A stretch of DNA of 64,000 bases from Intestinimonas sp. (GTDB taxonomy: Bacteria > Bacillota > Clostridia > Oscillospirales > Oscillospiraceae): positions 1-64,000 of the forward strand of contig JALCSB010000008.1 in the NCBI GenBank assembly GCA_022653075.1, in the 5' to 3' direction. Shown here piece by piece: positions 16,791-26,044 of the stretch (positions are counted from its first letter, which is position 1; each line of letters begins with the position of its first letter). The translations under genes and the position numbers were made by a program. The notes under the pieces were generated by a model. That model saw nothing but the letters and a program-made list of their open reading frames with translations, made no database searches and was not told where the DNA came from.

Positions 16791-17990
16791 ATGAAACGAG
16801 CGATGGCGGTACTGCTGTGCGCGGCGTTGGCCTTGGCGCTGTTACTGCCCGCAAACGGGCAGGCAAACGCCGCCTGGGATGACAACATTATCTTTATGGC
16901 AGCCAACTATACCCTTATGCCTCTCAATGAAGATACCATGCCTCTTATGGTGGGCGGAACCGTCTATGTTCCCTATACGCTGTTCGACTCCAGGGTCACG
17001 GGTGTGGATCTGGGCGTCTATAACGGTGGTCAGAACAAAACCTATAACACCTATACAATATACAGCGCTAAGCAAAACCTCACCTTTGAGCTGGGGAATG
17101 GACTGGTCTACGACTATTTTCCGGATGGCAATATCCAGAAGGATTTTCCCCGCGCATTCATCCGCAACGGTATGGTCTATCTGCCCGCATATAAGGTGTG
17201 CAGTTACTTTGGGCTTCAGTATTCCTATCTCTACACCACGTACGGCTATCCTCTGGTCCGGGTAAAAAATCAGAACGAGGGGCTTAGCGATGCGGCTTTC
17301 ATTGATTCCGCTTCCACCGCTGTGCTCTATAATCTCAATAATTACTATCACAGCCTTACCCCTGACGCCAGTCCGGCGCCAACGGACGAGGCCGCGCCAC
17401 CCGTCCAGTCGAAACCGCCGGGACCGGCGACGGAGAATCCTGAAAACAAGGCCGCGGTACGTGTCTATCTGGCATTTCGGTGTGATACGGGCGAAGCGGG
17501 TTCCATTTTACTAGGCAGCCTTAAAAAGCAGGGCACTCCAGCGCTGTTTTTATTCACGGCTGAACAGTTGGCCGCGCAGGATACGCTGGTCCGCCAAGTG
17601 ATCAGTGAGGGCCATACGATTGGCCTCATCGTTCCCGGCCGTTCCGTGGAGGCGGCGGAGGACGCCCTGCGCGCAGGCAATGCGCTGCTGGCCCACATCG
17701 CCCGTGCCAGCACCCATGTCGCGCTGCCTGATGGCGCCTCGTCCGCCACCGTGGCCCAGCTGGAGCGGGATGGCTGGTTGTGCTGGCGCGGCGATCTGGA
17801 CGGTGTACCGGCAGACCGTACCAGCGCGTGGACCTCTTATGAAATCCTGACCGCGCTGGACAGCAGGACCTCTGCTACCCATATCACAATGGATGACAGT
17901 AACACTTCCGCCCGCACGCTCAGCAGCGTACTGAGCACGCTGCGGCGGGACCAGTATGATTACCGCCCTACTCTCGAAACGGAGTTTTAA
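16791..17990 (+). CDS. Secreted stalk-domain protein with degenerate polysaccharide-deacetylase-like domain
   Basis: Probably a cell-surface protein. Signal peptide at residues 1-28 (MKRAMAVLLCAALALALLLP, cleavage near ANA). Residues 35-180 resemble copper-amine-oxidase N-domain stalk repeats (MVGGTVYVPYTLFDSRV, IRNGMVYLPAYKVCSYFGL). A Pro-rich linker (200-225) follows. Residues 228-390 have the NodB deacetylase outline (YLAFRCDTGEAG, TPALFLFTAEQL, VISEGHTIGLIV), but the catalytic Asp pair and the GH.I..H histidine are lost, so it is probably a binding module. The start is the ATG behind AGGAGG. The next gene starts 2 nt after its stop. Confidence 0.65.
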   Translation: MKRAMAVLLCAALALALLLPANGQANAAWDDNIIFMAANYTLMPLNEDTMPLMVGGTVYVPYTLFDSRVTGVDLGVYNGGQNKTYNTYTIYSAKQNLTFELGNGLVYDYFPDGNIQKDFPRAFIRNGMVYLPAYKVCSYFGLQYSYLYTTYGYPLVRVKNQNEGLSDAAFIDSASTAVLYNLNNYYHSLTPDASPAPTDEAAPPVQSKPPGPATENPENKAAVRVYLAFRCDTGEAGSILLGSLKKQGTPALFLFTAEQLAAQDTLVRQVISEGHTIGLIVPGRSVEAAEDALRAGNALLAHIARASTHVALPDGASSATVAQLERDGWLCWRGDLDGVPADRTSAWTSYEILTALDSRTSATHITMDDSNTSARTLSSVLSTLRRDQYDYRPTLETEF

Positions 17991-17992
17991 AC

Positions 17993-19153
17993 ATGAAAAA
18001 ACGATTGTATCTTGACTGCGCAGCCACCAGCTGGCCCAAGGCCCCCGGCGTTGCCGGCGCCATGGCCTTCTACCTGACCGACGTGGGGTGTAATGTGGGG
18101 CACGGCGCCTATCAGGCCGCTTATGATGTGGGCGCCACAGTGCTGGACGTGCGCAAGCGGCTGTGCCGCATGTTCGGCGGCCCCGCGCCGCAAAACGTGG
18201 TGTTGACCTCCGGCGCTACCCACGCGCTCAATTTGGTGCTGAACGGACTGCTCCGCCCTGGAGACCGGGTGGTCACTTCGCCCATGGAACATAACTCCGT
18301 TCTCCGACCCCTGCACCGTTTGGAGGCCCGGGGCGTGCGGGTGGACTACTTGGCCTGCGGCCAAGATGGTGCGCTGCTGCCCGGACAGGCGGAGGCACTG
18401 ATCGGGCGGGATGTGCGGCTGGTGGTGCTGACCCATGCATCCAATGTGTGCGGAACCCTGATGCCCATTGCGAAAATTGGCCGCCTGTGCCGGGAAAACG
18501 GTGTGTTCTTCTGTGTGGACGGGGCTCAGACGGCGGGAAGCATTCCCATCGACATGAAAGCCATGGGCATCGACGCGTTGGCACTTCCCGGCCACAAAGG
18601 GCTTCTCGGCCCGCAGGGGGTCGGTGCGCTGCTGCTAAGTGACACCATCAGTGCCGCAATGGAACCGCTACTCACCGGCGGTACAGGCAGCCGGTCGGAC
18701 TCGCTGGACATGCCGGATTTTCTGCCCGACCGGTTTGAAGCCGGTACGCTGAATCTGCCCGGCATCTATGGCCTTCAGGCGGCTCTGGATTGGCTGGAGG
18801 CCCAGGACGGCATGGCGCTTCGGGACCGTGAGATTCGTCTGACCGGCCACTTGCTGGCGCGGATGCGGGAGCTGGAACCAGACGGCCTACGGGTACTGGG
18901 CACCTTCCATGCGGTGGACCGGGTGGGTATCGTCTCCGTAGATTTTCCCGGTCTGGACAACACGAAAGCCGCTTTCCGGCTGGAGCAAAACTATGGCATC
19001 CAGTGCCGGTGCGGTCTGCACAGCGCACCTTTGGCCCACCAAACGTTAGGGACATTTCCGCAGGGTACGGTTCGCTTTTCCGTGGGGCCCTTTACCCGGT
19101 TTGAAGATATAGATTATTTGCAGGCGGCGGTATGTGATATTATGGAAATCTAA
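17993..19153 (+). CDS. Cysteine desulfurase-like class V aminotransferase
   Basis: PLP enzyme probably releasing sulfur (or selenium) from cysteine-type substrates. The 386-aa protein has the N-terminal YLDCAATSWPK motif, PLP Asp in FCVDGAQTAG (about 176), Schiff-base Lys202 (LPGHKGLLGPQGVG) and a mobile Cys loop, GIQCRCGLHSAPLAH (Cys338/Cys340). It resembles the SufS/CsdA branch that appears solo in Clostridia, not the IscS type. It starts 2 nt after the surface-protein gene and probably shares its transcript. No scaffold gene (iscU/sufU) is adjacent, so the sulfur acceptor is unknown. Confidence 0.85.
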   Translation: MKKRLYLDCAATSWPKAPGVAGAMAFYLTDVGCNVGHGAYQAAYDVGATVLDVRKRLCRMFGGPAPQNVVLTSGATHALNLVLNGLLRPGDRVVTSPMEHNSVLRPLHRLEARGVRVDYLACGQDGALLPGQAEALIGRDVRLVVLTHASNVCGTLMPIAKIGRLCRENGVFFCVDGAQTAGSIPIDMKAMGIDALALPGHKGLLGPQGVGALLLSDTISAAMEPLLTGGTGSRSDSLDMPDFLPDRFEAGTLNLPGIYGLQAALDWLEAQDGMALRDREIRLTGHLLARMRELEPDGLRVLGTFHAVDRVGIVSVDFPGLDNTKAAFRLEQNYGIQCRCGLHSAPLAHQTLGTFPQGTVRFSVGPFTRFEDIDYLQAAVCDIMEI

Positions 19154-19167
19154 TCCTAAACAAAAGT

Positions 19168-19196
19168 GGGGTGTTCCGATTAAATCGGAACACCCC
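19168..19196. terminator. Bidirectional terminator between the desulfurase-like gene and rplL
   Basis: A 13-bp perfect stem GGGGTGTTCCGAT (19168-19180)/ATCGGAACACCCC (19184-19196) with TAA loop. T-rich flanks on both sides fit two converging genes. Confidence 0.8.
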
Positions 19197-19223
19197 GCTT
19201 CCTTGTTTTCCGTTTGGAAAAAC

Positions 19224-19595
19224 TTACTTCAGCTCCACCTTGGCGCCGACATCCTCTAGCTTCTTCTTCAGCTCCTCGGCCTCATCCTTGGAAACGCCTT
19301 CCTTGACAGCCTTGGGAGCGGCCTCGACCAGACCCTTTGCGTCGGCCAGACCCAGTCCGGTAATCTCACGGACCGCTTTGATGACCTTGATCTTCTGATC
19401 ACCAATTTCAGCCAAGACAACATCAAACTCGGTCTTCTCCTCGGCGGCAGGAGCAGCAGCGCCGGCGGCGGGTGCGGCCATGGCGGCGGCGGAAACGCCG
19501 AATTCGTCCTCCAGAGCGTGAACCAATTCGGACAGCTCCAGAACGGTCAGGCCCTTAACTTCTTCAATCATAGCGGTAATTTTCTCGCTAGCCAT
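19224..19595 (-). CDS. rplL: Ribosomal protein L7/L12
   Basis: Stalk protein of the large subunit that recruits translation factors. The 123-aa protein has an N-terminal dimerisation domain ([20 protein letters not shown]), an Ala-rich hinge (about 38-52), and the C-terminal factor-binding domain with [20 protein letters not shown]. It follows rplJ on the same transcript with an AGGAGG-type site. Confidence 0.98.
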   Translation of the reverse strand: MASEKITAMIEEVKGLTVLELSELVHALEDEFGVSAAAMAAPAAGAAAPAAEEKTEFDVVLAEIGDQKIKVIKAVREITGLGLADAKGLVEAAPKAVKEGVSKDEAEELKKKLEDVGAKVELK

Positions 19596-19649
19596 AATAA
19601 TTTACCTCCTAAAAACAATGAAGTTTCAAAAATAAACGGGGGATGGTGA

Positions 19650-20177
19650 TTACTCCGCAGCGGCTTCCACAGCGGCGGGTTCGCCCTTCTCGGCGATAGC
19701 TTTCAGGACGATAGCCAGACTGGTGATGGGGGCCAGCATGGTACCCAGCACCTGCGCCTGCAGCACATCCTTGGCGGGCAGCTTGGCCAGGGCCTTGATC
19801 TCATCCAGAGAAATGACCTTACCGTCCATAAAGCCAGCTTTGATATTGAACTTGTCGTCACCCAGCTTTTCGGCATACTTGTTGAGAATACGCATCGGTG
19901 CGATAGGGTCATCATGGCTGATTGCCAGAGACGTGGTGCCGTTCAAAATGTCATCCAGCTCATTCAGACCCACATTGTTGATCGCAAAGCGGGCCAGGGT
20001 GTTTTTGACGACGGAATAATCCACGCTGCTATCGCGCAGCTCGGTGCGCAGTTCGGTATCCTGGGCCACAGTAATTCCCTTGTAGTCCACGAACACACCG
20101 CTGGCGGCACTCTTGAGCTTTTCGGTCATTGCGGCAACAATGGCCTGTTTCTCACTGAGAACCTTTGCATTAGGCAT
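19650..20177 (-). CDS. rplJ: Ribosomal protein L10
   Basis: Anchors the L7/L12 dimers to 23S rRNA. The 175-aa protein starts MPNAKVLSEKQAIV at the ATG behind GGAGGTG. The longer frame to 20237 would run back through the attenuator hairpin and is rejected. The KGITVAQDTELRTELR region and C-terminal L12-binding helix are present. It is first in a two-gene operon with rplL, with its own promoter and an L10 leader. Confidence 0.97.
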   Translation of the reverse strand: MPNAKVLSEKQAIVAAMTEKLKSAASGVFVDYKGITVAQDTELRTELRDSSVDYSVVKNTLARFAINNVGLNELDDILNGTTSLAISHDDPIAPMRILNKYAEKLGDDKFNIKAGFMDGKVISLDEIKALAKLPAKDVLQAQVLGTMLAPITSLAIVLKAIAEKGEPAAVEAAAE

Positions 20178-20202
20178 GGAATTCACCTCCAGAAAATAAA
20201 AT

Positions 20203-20300
20203 GCTGTTTTCACGTCCTGGACATGAAAACAGCACACATCACATGTTAACTGCTTCCTCGGCAGGATTTACGGCGGGTGCCACCTGCTGTCTCCGGAACG
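20203..20300 (-). promoter_or_regulatory. L10 leader and attenuator of rplJL
   Basis: The minus-strand leader contains AAAUCCUGCCGAGGAAGCAG, including the CCUGCCGAGG signature of the L10 leader bound by L10(L12)4. It ends in a hairpin with arms GCTGTTTTCA and TGAAAACAGC (20233-20203) followed by ATTTTATTTTC, just before the rplJ ribosome binding site. This allows feedback control by excess L10-L12. Confidence 0.85.
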
Positions 20301-20308
20301 CAAAAGTT

Positions 20309-20337
20309 AGTATATCAGGCCGGACAGGCTCTGTCAA
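20309..20337 (-). promoter_or_regulatory. rplJL promoter
   Basis: Minus-strand TTGACA (20337-20332), 17 nt, TATACT (20314-20309): a near-consensus sigma-A promoter placed just before the L10 leader, separating rplJL from rplKA. Confidence 0.85.
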
Positions 20338-20468
20338 GCAAAACCTGTCCGGGTCTGTGCTTTGAAACGGGCGGAGCGCACGCGCTGCCGAAATGCCGGC
20401 TGGCTGTGCCATCCCTGTTTTTCGGTTCTTCCCTGCCATCCTGCTCCCGGACGCTCCGCGTTTCTTGA

Positions 20469-21161
20469 TTACATCAGCTTGGCAGCATTGACCTTGATGC
20501 CGGGGCCCATGGTGGTGGCGGCCACACAGCTCTTGATATACTGGCCCTTGGCTGCGGACGGCTTGGCCTTAATAATGGCACCCATGAGCGTGTTGAAGTT
20601 CTCAGTGAGCTTCTCCGCACCAAAGGAAACCTTGCCGATGGGGCAGTGGATGATGTTGGTCTTGTCCAAACGGTACTCGACCTTACCGGCTTTTACCTCG
20701 GTGACGGCTTTGGCCACGTCGGGGGACACCGTACCGGCCTTGGGGGACGGCATCAGGCCCTTGGGGCCCAGCAGCTTACCAAGGCGGCCAACCACGCCCA
20801 TCATATCGGGGGACGCGATGACCACGTCATAATCGAACCAGTTCTCCTTCTGGATCTTTTCCACCATATCCATGTCGCCCACATAGTCGGCGCCAGCCGC
20901 TCTGGCGGCCTCAGCCTTATCGCCCTTGGCAAAGACCAGCACACGGGCGGTCTTGCCGGTACCATGGGGAAGGACAATCGCGCCGCGGACCTGTTGATCC
21001 GCATGGCGGGAGTCAACGCCCAGCTTTACGTGCAATTCAACCGTCTCGTCGAACTTTGCCGGGGCGGTTTTGACAAGCAGCTCCATGGCATCACCAGTGT
21101 CATACAGCATGGTCTTGTCGATCTGCTTGGCGCTGTCCTGATATTTCTTTCCTCTAAACAT
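20469..21161 (-). CDS. rplA: Ribosomal protein L1
   Basis: Binds the L1 stalk of 23S rRNA and helps release deacylated tRNA. The 230-aa protein has the standard two-domain sequence with [20 protein letters not shown] and the signature around residues 120-145 ([20 protein letters not shown]). It lies 18 nt after rplK. Confidence 0.98.
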   Translation of the reverse strand: MFRGKKYQDSAKQIDKTMLYDTGDAMELLVKTAPAKFDETVELHVKLGVDSRHADQQVRGAIVLPHGTGKTARVLVFAKGDKAEAARAAGADYVGDMDMVEKIQKENWFDYDVVIASPDMMGVVGRLGKLLGPKGLMPSPKAGTVSPDVAKAVTEVKAGKVEYRLDKTNIIHCPIGKVSFGAEKLTENFNTLMGAIIKAKPSAAKGQYIKSCVAATTMGPGIKVNAAKLM

Positions 21162-21179
21162 TGTGTGCTCCCTCCTTCC

Positions 21180-21605
21180 TTATTCTCCCACGGTAACGCC
21201 CATGGAACGGGCGGTGCCGGCGATCATGCTCATGGCGGCCTCAATGCTGGCGGCATTCAGGTCGCGCATTTTAGTTTCGGCAATTTTGCGGACATCTTCC
21301 TTGCTGATGGTGGCCACCTTGGTCTTGTTAGGTACGCCGGAACCAGACTCGATGTTGCACGCCTTCTTGATGAGCACAGCAGCGGGAGGGGTCTTGGTAA
21401 TAAAGGTAAAGGAACGGTCGGCGTAGACGGTAATAACTACGGGGATGATAAGACCCGCGTCGTTCTTGGTCCGCTCGTTGAATTCCTTGGTAAATGCGGC
21501 GATGTTCACGCCGTGCTGGCCCAGGGCGGGGCCAACAGGGGGAGCCGGAGTCGCTTTGCCGGCCGGGATTTGCAATTTAACGTAACCTGTTACTTTCTGT
21601 GCCAC
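21180..21605 (-). CDS. rplK: Ribosomal protein L11
   Basis: Part of the GTPase-associated centre. The GTG at 21605 behind AGGAGGT gives the standard 141 aa starting [20 protein letters not shown]. The longer frame with an ATG at 21614 adds three unlikely residues. The C-terminal rRNA-binding domain ([12 protein letters not shown]) is intact. It is followed by rplA and preceded by nusG. Confidence 0.97.
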   Translation of the reverse strand: MAQKVTGYVKLQIPAGKATPAPPVGPALGQHGVNIAAFTKEFNERTKNDAGLIIPVVITVYADRSFTFITKTPPAAVLIKKACNIESGSGVPNKTKVATISKEDVRKIAETKMRDLNAASIEAAMSMIAGTARSMGVTVGE

Positions 21606-21674
21606 AATGAGCACCTCCTACGATTGATGTGGTCGGACGGAACTGCGGTGAGTTCCTCCCACTGGGTATACGCA

Positions 21675-22199
21675 TTACTCCTGAACCGGCTCAATCTGAT
21701 CCAGTTCAAGCTCTACGGGGGTCTCGCGTCCAAACATGGAAACAACGACCCGCACCTTGCTGTGCTCCAGGTCGATCTCATCCACGATACCGAGGAAAGA
21801 CTCCAGTGCTCCGTCGGTGATCTTTACATGGTCGCCGACCTGATAAGAAACCTCAACTTCATTTTTCTCCACGCCGAGGCCGGCGATCTCCTCATCGGTA
21901 AGCGGAATCGCCTTATTGCCCGAACCGACAAACCCGGTCACGCCGCGGACGTTGCGCACCAAATGCCAAGTTTCGTCAGTCATCACCATCTTAACCAGCA
22001 CATAGCCGGGGAACACCTTGCGCTCCACAACCTTTGGCCCGTTGTCGGTGATTTCGGTTACGGTCTCCAGCGGAATATTGACTTCGTGGATCAGTTCCTG
22101 CATATTGCGGTTTTCCACCGCTTTTTCAATGGAGGCCTTTACGGTGTTTTCATAGCCGGAATAGGTATGAGCCACATACCACTTCGCACTGTCAGTCAT
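21675..22199 (-). CDS. nusG: Transcription termination/antitermination protein NusG
   Basis: Links RNA polymerase to Rho or the ribosome. The 174-aa protein has an NGN domain beginning WYVAHTYSGYENTVKASIEK, the FPGYVLVKMVM and VRGVTGFVG motifs, and a C-terminal KOW domain (VGDHVKITDGALESFLGIVD). The start is the ATG behind GAGGAG; the ORF extends further upstream only by overlapping secE. It lies 8 nt after secE. Confidence 0.97.
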   Translation of the reverse strand: MTDSAKWYVAHTYSGYENTVKASIEKAVENRNMQELIHEVNIPLETVTEITDNGPKVVERKVFPGYVLVKMVMTDETWHLVRNVRGVTGFVGSGNKAIPLTDEEIAGLGVEKNEVEVSYQVGDHVKITDGALESFLGIVDEIDLEHSKVRVVVSMFGRETPVELELDQIEPVQE

Positions 22200-22207
22200 A
22201 GTTCTCC

Positions 22208-22537
22208 TCAGCCCTTTCCGAAGAGATTGAGCAAAGCATCGACGACCGACGCAGTAACCGCGTCGAAGCACCAGATAAAGATGCCGACGATAATCACACA
22301 GAGGATGACGATGCCCGTGCTTTTAAGGGTTTGCTTCGCAGTGGGCCACTGAACCTTCTTCAGCTCGATCTTCATCTCGCGGAACCAACGGGCAATTCGC
22401 CGGCAGGCGCGTACGATGGCGTTGGGCTTGGGTTCCTTTTTCTTCGACGCACCGTCCTTCTTTTTGGCGGGCTTTTCAGACTTGGGGGCTGAAAGTTTAG
22501 CGGCGGCGGCCTGCTCGACTTTCTCGTTCTCAGACAT
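22208..22537 (-). CDS. secE: Protein translocase subunit SecE
   Basis: Clamp subunit of the SecYEG channel. This single-TM form has a Lys/Ala-rich N-terminal extension (1-40), then the conserved amphipathic segment REMKIELKKVQWPTAKQT and one TM helix (about 70-90). The 109 aa is slightly longer than most Firmicute SecE owing to that extension. It sits between rpmG and nusG as usual. Confidence 0.95.
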   Translation of the reverse strand: MSENEKVEQAAAAKLSAPKSEKPAKKKDGASKKKEPKPNAIVRACRRIARWFREMKIELKKVQWPTAKQTLKSTGIVILCVIIVGIFIWCFDAVTASVVDALLNLFGKG

Positions 22538-22577
22538 TCAGTTCACCCTTCTTTCTTCTCACACTTCCGCAAAGTCA

Positions 22578-22742
22578 TCACTTGGTTTCTGTGTGGAGTG
22601 TATGCTTCCTGCAGAAGGGGCAGTATTTCTTCATTTCAAGACGTTCCGGAGTGTTCTTCTTATTTTTGTTGGTGTTATAATTGCGCTGCTTGCATTCAGA
22701 GCATCTCAGGGTGATCTTCACCCGTGCGCCGGCCTTTGCCAT
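22578..22742 (-). CDS. rpmG: Ribosomal protein L33
   Basis: A short 54-aa gene. The protein reads [20 protein letters not shown] at the start and has two zinc-binding Cys pairs (CSEC and CPFC), so it is the zinc-dependent C+ form. Start at 22742 behind AAAGGAGGTG; stop TGA at 22580-22578. It is first in rpmG-secE-nusG-rplK-rplA, after an attenuator-like leader. Confidence 0.95.
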   Translation of the reverse strand: MAKAGARVKITLRCSECKQRNYNTNKNKKNTPERLEMKKYCPFCRKHTLHTETK

Positions 22743-22782
22743 GCTTCGGCACCTCCTTTAATCATTTGGCGTATCCAGACAT

Positions 22783-22963
22783 AAAAAAAGCCGGATGCAG
22801 CCACCGAGCCGAATCCAGCATGACAGGCGCGGATGGACTCCGCCCCAGAGCTTCACGGTGAGGATTCGGCAGCTTTTGCCTCCCTATGTCCGACAAGGCG
22901 GGAAAGGGTTTGCCCGCATTACACCGCAAAAATGCGTACAAAAATAAGCCCTTTTCATAGGTA
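22783..22963 (-). promoter_or_regulatory. Attenuator-like leader of rpmG-secE-nusG
   Basis: An intrinsic terminator hairpin (GCTGGAT, 22819-22813, with ATCCGGC, 22796-22790) is followed by seven Us, 40 nt before the rpmG site. Four bases of its 5' arm also belong to a perfect 9-bp helix GCCGAATCC (22870-22862)/GGATTCGGC (22816-22808), so the two are mutually exclusive. Between lies a smaller hairpin GCGGA-GUCCA-UCCGC. The layout is that of a transcription attenuator. The ligand or protein is not recognisable; feedback by a ribosomal protein is a guess. Confidence 0.55.
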
Positions 22964-22969
22964 AATGGT

Positions 22970-22998
22970 ATTTTACCACACATGGACGGACCCGTCAA
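22970..22998 (-). promoter_or_regulatory. Promoter of the rpmG-secE-nusG-rplK-rplA operon
   Basis: Minus-strand TTGACG (22998-22993), 17 nt, TAAAAT (22975-22970). The predicted start near 22963 gives a leader of about 220 nt. Confidence 0.75.
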
Positions 22999-23111
22999 GT
23001 AATATTTTACGGTATACCGGAGCCCCGCACCTAAAAAATACGGGACCCCGGTGATGATTTCTTCTTTTTTCACATAAGCTAGGACAAAGACGCCGAAAGG
23101 AGCGACCTGCT

Positions 23112-23627
23112 TTGAAGAAATGGATATCCCTGCTCTGGAGCCTGCTGATCAGTCTGGGTGTGGGCGGTCTTTCCGCTCTGTTGACCCAAAATTCCACGGA
23201 GGTCTATAAAACGCTGCGTCAGCCCTCCTGGGCGCCGCCGGCGGCGGTGTTCCCCTTTGTGTGGACGGTACTTTTTATCCTCATGGCCCTGTCGGCCTGG
23301 CTCGTCTGGCGCTCAGATTCCCCCGGACGTAGGCACGCCCTTGTGATTTACGCGGTTCAGCTGGTGGTGAACTTCGTCTGGCCTCTGCTCTTTTTCCGGG
23401 GCCAGTGGCTGTTGCTGTCGTTTCTGTGGATTATGCTGCTGTGGGTGCTCATACTGGTCATGCTGGCATCCTTTTGGAAAGTGCGGCCCGTGGCTTCCCT
23501 GCTCCAGATTCCCTATTTCCTATGGGTCACCTTTGCCGCGGTGCTCAGCTTCTCCATCTGGTCCTTGGAGACCCGGGCGGCGGGGCCGGTGTTCTTTATT
23601 TTGGAGCAGGGAATCCCCGTTCCCTGA
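23112..23627 (+). CDS. tspO: TspO/MBR-family tryptophan-rich sensory protein
   Basis: A five-helix membrane protein binding porphyrins or related ligands; its bacterial role is debated. The 171-aa sequence shows the signature LRQPSWAPPAAVFPFVWTVL in loop 1/TM2, a conserved WP in TM3 (NFVWPLLFF), and many Trp residues. The start is a TTG with AGGAG 9 nt upstream; no better in-frame ATG exists. It is a lone gene divergent from rpmG and converging on ribH. Confidence 0.88.
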   Translation: MKKWISLLWSLLISLGVGGLSALLTQNSTEVYKTLRQPSWAPPAAVFPFVWTVLFILMALSAWLVWRSDSPGRRHALVIYAVQLVVNFVWPLLFFRGQWLLLSFLWIMLLWVLILVMLASFWKVRPVASLLQIPYFLWVTFAAVLSFSIWSLETRAAGPVFFILEQGIPVP

Positions 23628-23630
23628 TTA

Positions 23631-24095
23631 TCAGCCCATTGCCCGGATGAGATTCACCATTTCAATGGCACTCAGCGCACATTCATAGCCCTTGTTTCCC
23701 GCCTTGGTACCCGCCCGCTCGATGGCCTGCTCCAGATTCTCTGTGGTCAGCACACCGAACATGACGGGGATGTCCGTATTCAAAGACACGTTGGCAATCC
23801 CCTTGGAAACCTCGCTGCATACGAAATCATAGTGAGAGGTGGAACCCCGGATCACCGCGCCCAGACAGATCACCGCGTCATATCTGCCGCTTTTCGCCAT
23901 TTTGGACGCGATAAGCGGGATCTCAAACGCGCCGGGGACCCAGGCCACGTCGATGTCCTCGGCGCGGACGTCATGCCTCTGCAGGCCGTCCATGGCACCG
24001 CTGAGCAGTTTAGACGTAATGAACTCATTAAACCGTGCAGCCACAATGCCGATTTTAATGTTATTGGATACCAGTTTACCCTCATAGATGCTCAT
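23631..24095 (-). CDS. ribH: 6,7-dimethyl-8-ribityllumazine synthase
   Basis: Condenses the ribityl-uracil intermediate with dihydroxybutanone phosphate. The 154-aa protein shows [10 protein letters not shown] (substrate site), [23 protein letters not shown] with the catalytic His, and a [12 protein letters not shown] end. It is the last gene of ribD-ribE-ribBA-ribH. Confidence 0.97.
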   Translation of the reverse strand: MSIYEGKLVSNNIKIGIVAARFNEFITSKLLSGAMDGLQRHDVRAEDIDVAWVPGAFEIPLIASKMAKSGRYDAVICLGAVIRGSTSHYDFVCSEVSKGIANVSLNTDIPVMFGVLTTENLEQAIERAGTKAGNKGYECALSAIEMVNLIRAMG

Positions 24096-24148
24096 TTCTG
24101 AATACTCTCCTTTATTTTGTGTCGAAATTATACGAATTGTATCTCTTT

Positions 24149-25354
24149 CTATGCTCCATAATGAAGAAGATGGCCCATCTTCTTCTGCTTGGTCTTCAAG
24201 TAAAATTCGTCGTACCGGGTCAGTTCCATTTCAATGGGGACTCGTTCGACAATAGAAAGGCCAAAATCCTCCAGTCCCTCGATCTTCTTGGGATTGTTGG
24301 TCAGCAGGCGCAGGCTTTTCGCGCCTAAGTCGCGGAGGATCTGAGAGCCGATATAGTACTCCCGCAGGTCCTCGTCAAAGCCCAGGGCCAAATTAGCCTC
24401 CACCGTATCCATGCCCTGGTCCTGAAGCGCATACGCGCGCAGCTTATTGATCAGTCCGATGCCGCGGCCCTCCTGCCGCAGGTACAGCAGGATGCCCCGG
24501 CCTTCCTGCTCAATGCGGGCCATGGCGGTGGCCAATTGCTGGCCGCAGTCACAGCGCAGGGAACCGAAGGTATCCCCGGTCAGGCACTCGGAGTGGACCC
24601 GGCAGAGGATATTTTCTCCGTCTCCCACCTCTCCCTTCACCAGGGCCACATGGTGTTCGCCGTTGAGCCTATTTATATAGCCGTAGGCGTTAAAGTTTCC
24701 GTATTTGGTAGGCATGCGGGTAACCACCACCTGCTCCACCAGTTTATCGTGGACTTTACGGTACTGCTGGAGGTCCCGGATCGTGATAAACTTGACGCCC
24801 AACTTCTGCGCCAGCTGCTTCAGCTCCGGCGTACGCATCATGGTTCCGTCTTCCCGCATGATCTCGCAGCACAGGCCGCACTCCTTCAGGCCAGCCAGCC
24901 GCATCAGATCCACGGTGGCCTCAGTGTGACCGCTGCGCTCCAGTACCCCGTTTTTGCGGGCCAGCAGGGGAAACATGTGTCCCGGCCGGCGAAAATCCTC
25001 CGGCCTGACGTCGTCCTCCACACACTTGAGGGCTGTGATAGACCGCTCGGCGGCGGAGATGCCGGTGGTGGTGGATACATGGTCAACGGAGACGGTAAAC
25101 GCAGTCTCATGGTTGTCCGTGTTGTTGGTCACCATTTGGGGAAACCGCAGCTTCTGTACCAGCGCCTGCCCCATGGGCATACAGATGAGGCCCTTGCCGT
25201 GGACCGCCATAAAGTTCACGTTTTCCGTGGTGGCAAACTGAGCGGCACAGATAAAGTCGCCTTCGTTTTCCCGGTCCGGGTCGTCGGTACATAGAATAAT
25301 CTTGCCCTGCCGCAGATCGGCAATCGCTTCCTCAATACTGCTAAATTTAAACAT
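24149..25354 (-). CDS. ribBA: Bifunctional DHBP synthase / GTP cyclohydrolase II
   Basis: Makes both riboflavin precursors: 3,4-dihydroxy-2-butanone 4-phosphate and the pyrimidine from GTP. The N-terminal RibB domain (1-200) has [11 protein letters not shown] and the [13 protein letters not shown] segment. The C-terminal RibA domain has the zinc-binding [17 protein letters not shown] and the [14 protein letters not shown] loop. Both sets of active-site residues are present. I placed the start at the ATG at 25354, after AGGAAGAG; two in-frame ATGs lie just upstream. Confidence 0.95.
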   Translation of the reverse strand: MFKFSSIEEAIADLRQGKIILCTDDPDRENEGDFICAAQFATTENVNFMAVHGKGLICMPMGQALVQKLRFPQMVTNNTDNHETAFTVSVDHVSTTTGISAAERSITALKCVEDDVRPEDFRRPGHMFPLLARKNGVLERSGHTEATVDLMRLAGLKECGLCCEIMREDGTMMRTPELKQLAQKLGVKFITIRDLQQYRKVHDKLVEQVVVTRMPTKYGNFNAYGYINRLNGEHHVALVKGEVGDGENILCRVHSECLTGDTFGSLRCDCGQQLATAMARIEQEGRGILLYLRQEGRGIGLINKLRAYALQDQGMDTVEANLALGFDEDLREYYIGSQILRDLGAKSLRLLTNNPKKIEGLEDFGLSIVERVPIEMELTRYDEFYLKTKQKKMGHLLHYGA

Positions 25355-25393
25355 CATTCTCTTCCTTTCCATATGTTCAGATATCCGATCGGG

Positions 25394-26044
25394 TTAAAAG
25401 CCCGCTCGAGTAAGAAATTCTCTGGTAATCGGCCTGTCCCGCGTCTCCTTCCCGTTTGAAACGGCGAGAAAATGCTCCAGGTATTTACCCACCACGTCGT
25501 TCTCCAAATTGACCGTGTCCCCCACCCGGCGGGTCGAAAGGATGGTCTCCCGGGCGGTATGGGGGATGATGGATACCTGAAACCGATCCCTCTCCGCCCG
25601 GGCCACGGTCAGGCTGATGCCGTCAATGGCAATGGACCCTTTTTCGATAATATAGCGCATCAGCCGCGACGGGGTCTGTACGGTATACCAAACTGCGTTG
25701 TCATCGCTGCGGATTCCGGTGATGACGCCGGTGCCGTCGATGTGACCGGAGACGATGTGGCCGCCGAAGCGGCCGTCCGCCGCCATAGCCCGCTCCAGAT
25801 TCACAGGGCTTCCCACCCGAAGATCACCCAGGGAGGATCGGTCCAGCGTCTCATGCATTACGTCGGCGGCAAACCAATCTCCGCCCCGTTCTGTGGCGGT
25901 CAGGCATACACCGTTCACCGCTACGCTGTCGCCCAGCTTCAGGTCGGAAAAAATTTTCCTCCCGCGCAGTCTGAGAACGCCGGAGCGGGCGCCCCGCCGC
26001 AGGGACAGGACCGTCCCCACCTCTTCTATAATCCCCGTAAACAT
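25394..26044 (-). CDS. ribE: Riboflavin synthase (alpha type)
   Basis: Dismutates two lumazines into riboflavin. The 216-aa protein has two similar lumazine-binding halves, each with a GDSVAVNGVCLTA- or KGSIAIDGISLTV-type strand, and the N-terminal MFTGIIEEVG. The start is the ATG at 26044 behind GGAGG, inside the 3' end of ribD (19-nt overlap), so translation is probably coupled. Confidence 0.96.
   Translation of the reverse strand: MFTGIIEEVGTVLSLRRGARSGVLRLRGRKIFSDLKLGDSVAVNGVCLTATERGGDWFAADVMHETLDRSSLGDLRVGSPVNLERAMAADGRFGGHIVSGHIDGTGVITGIRSDDNAVWYTVQTPSRLMRYIIEKGSIAIDGISLTVARAERDRFQVSIIPHTARETILSTRRVGDTVNLENDVVGKYLEHFLAVSNGKETRDRPITREFLTRAGF

Noticed and set aside
20646-22352. 568-codon plus-strand open frame
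   Set aside because: Antisense across rplA, rplK and nusG, all certain genes on the minus strand.
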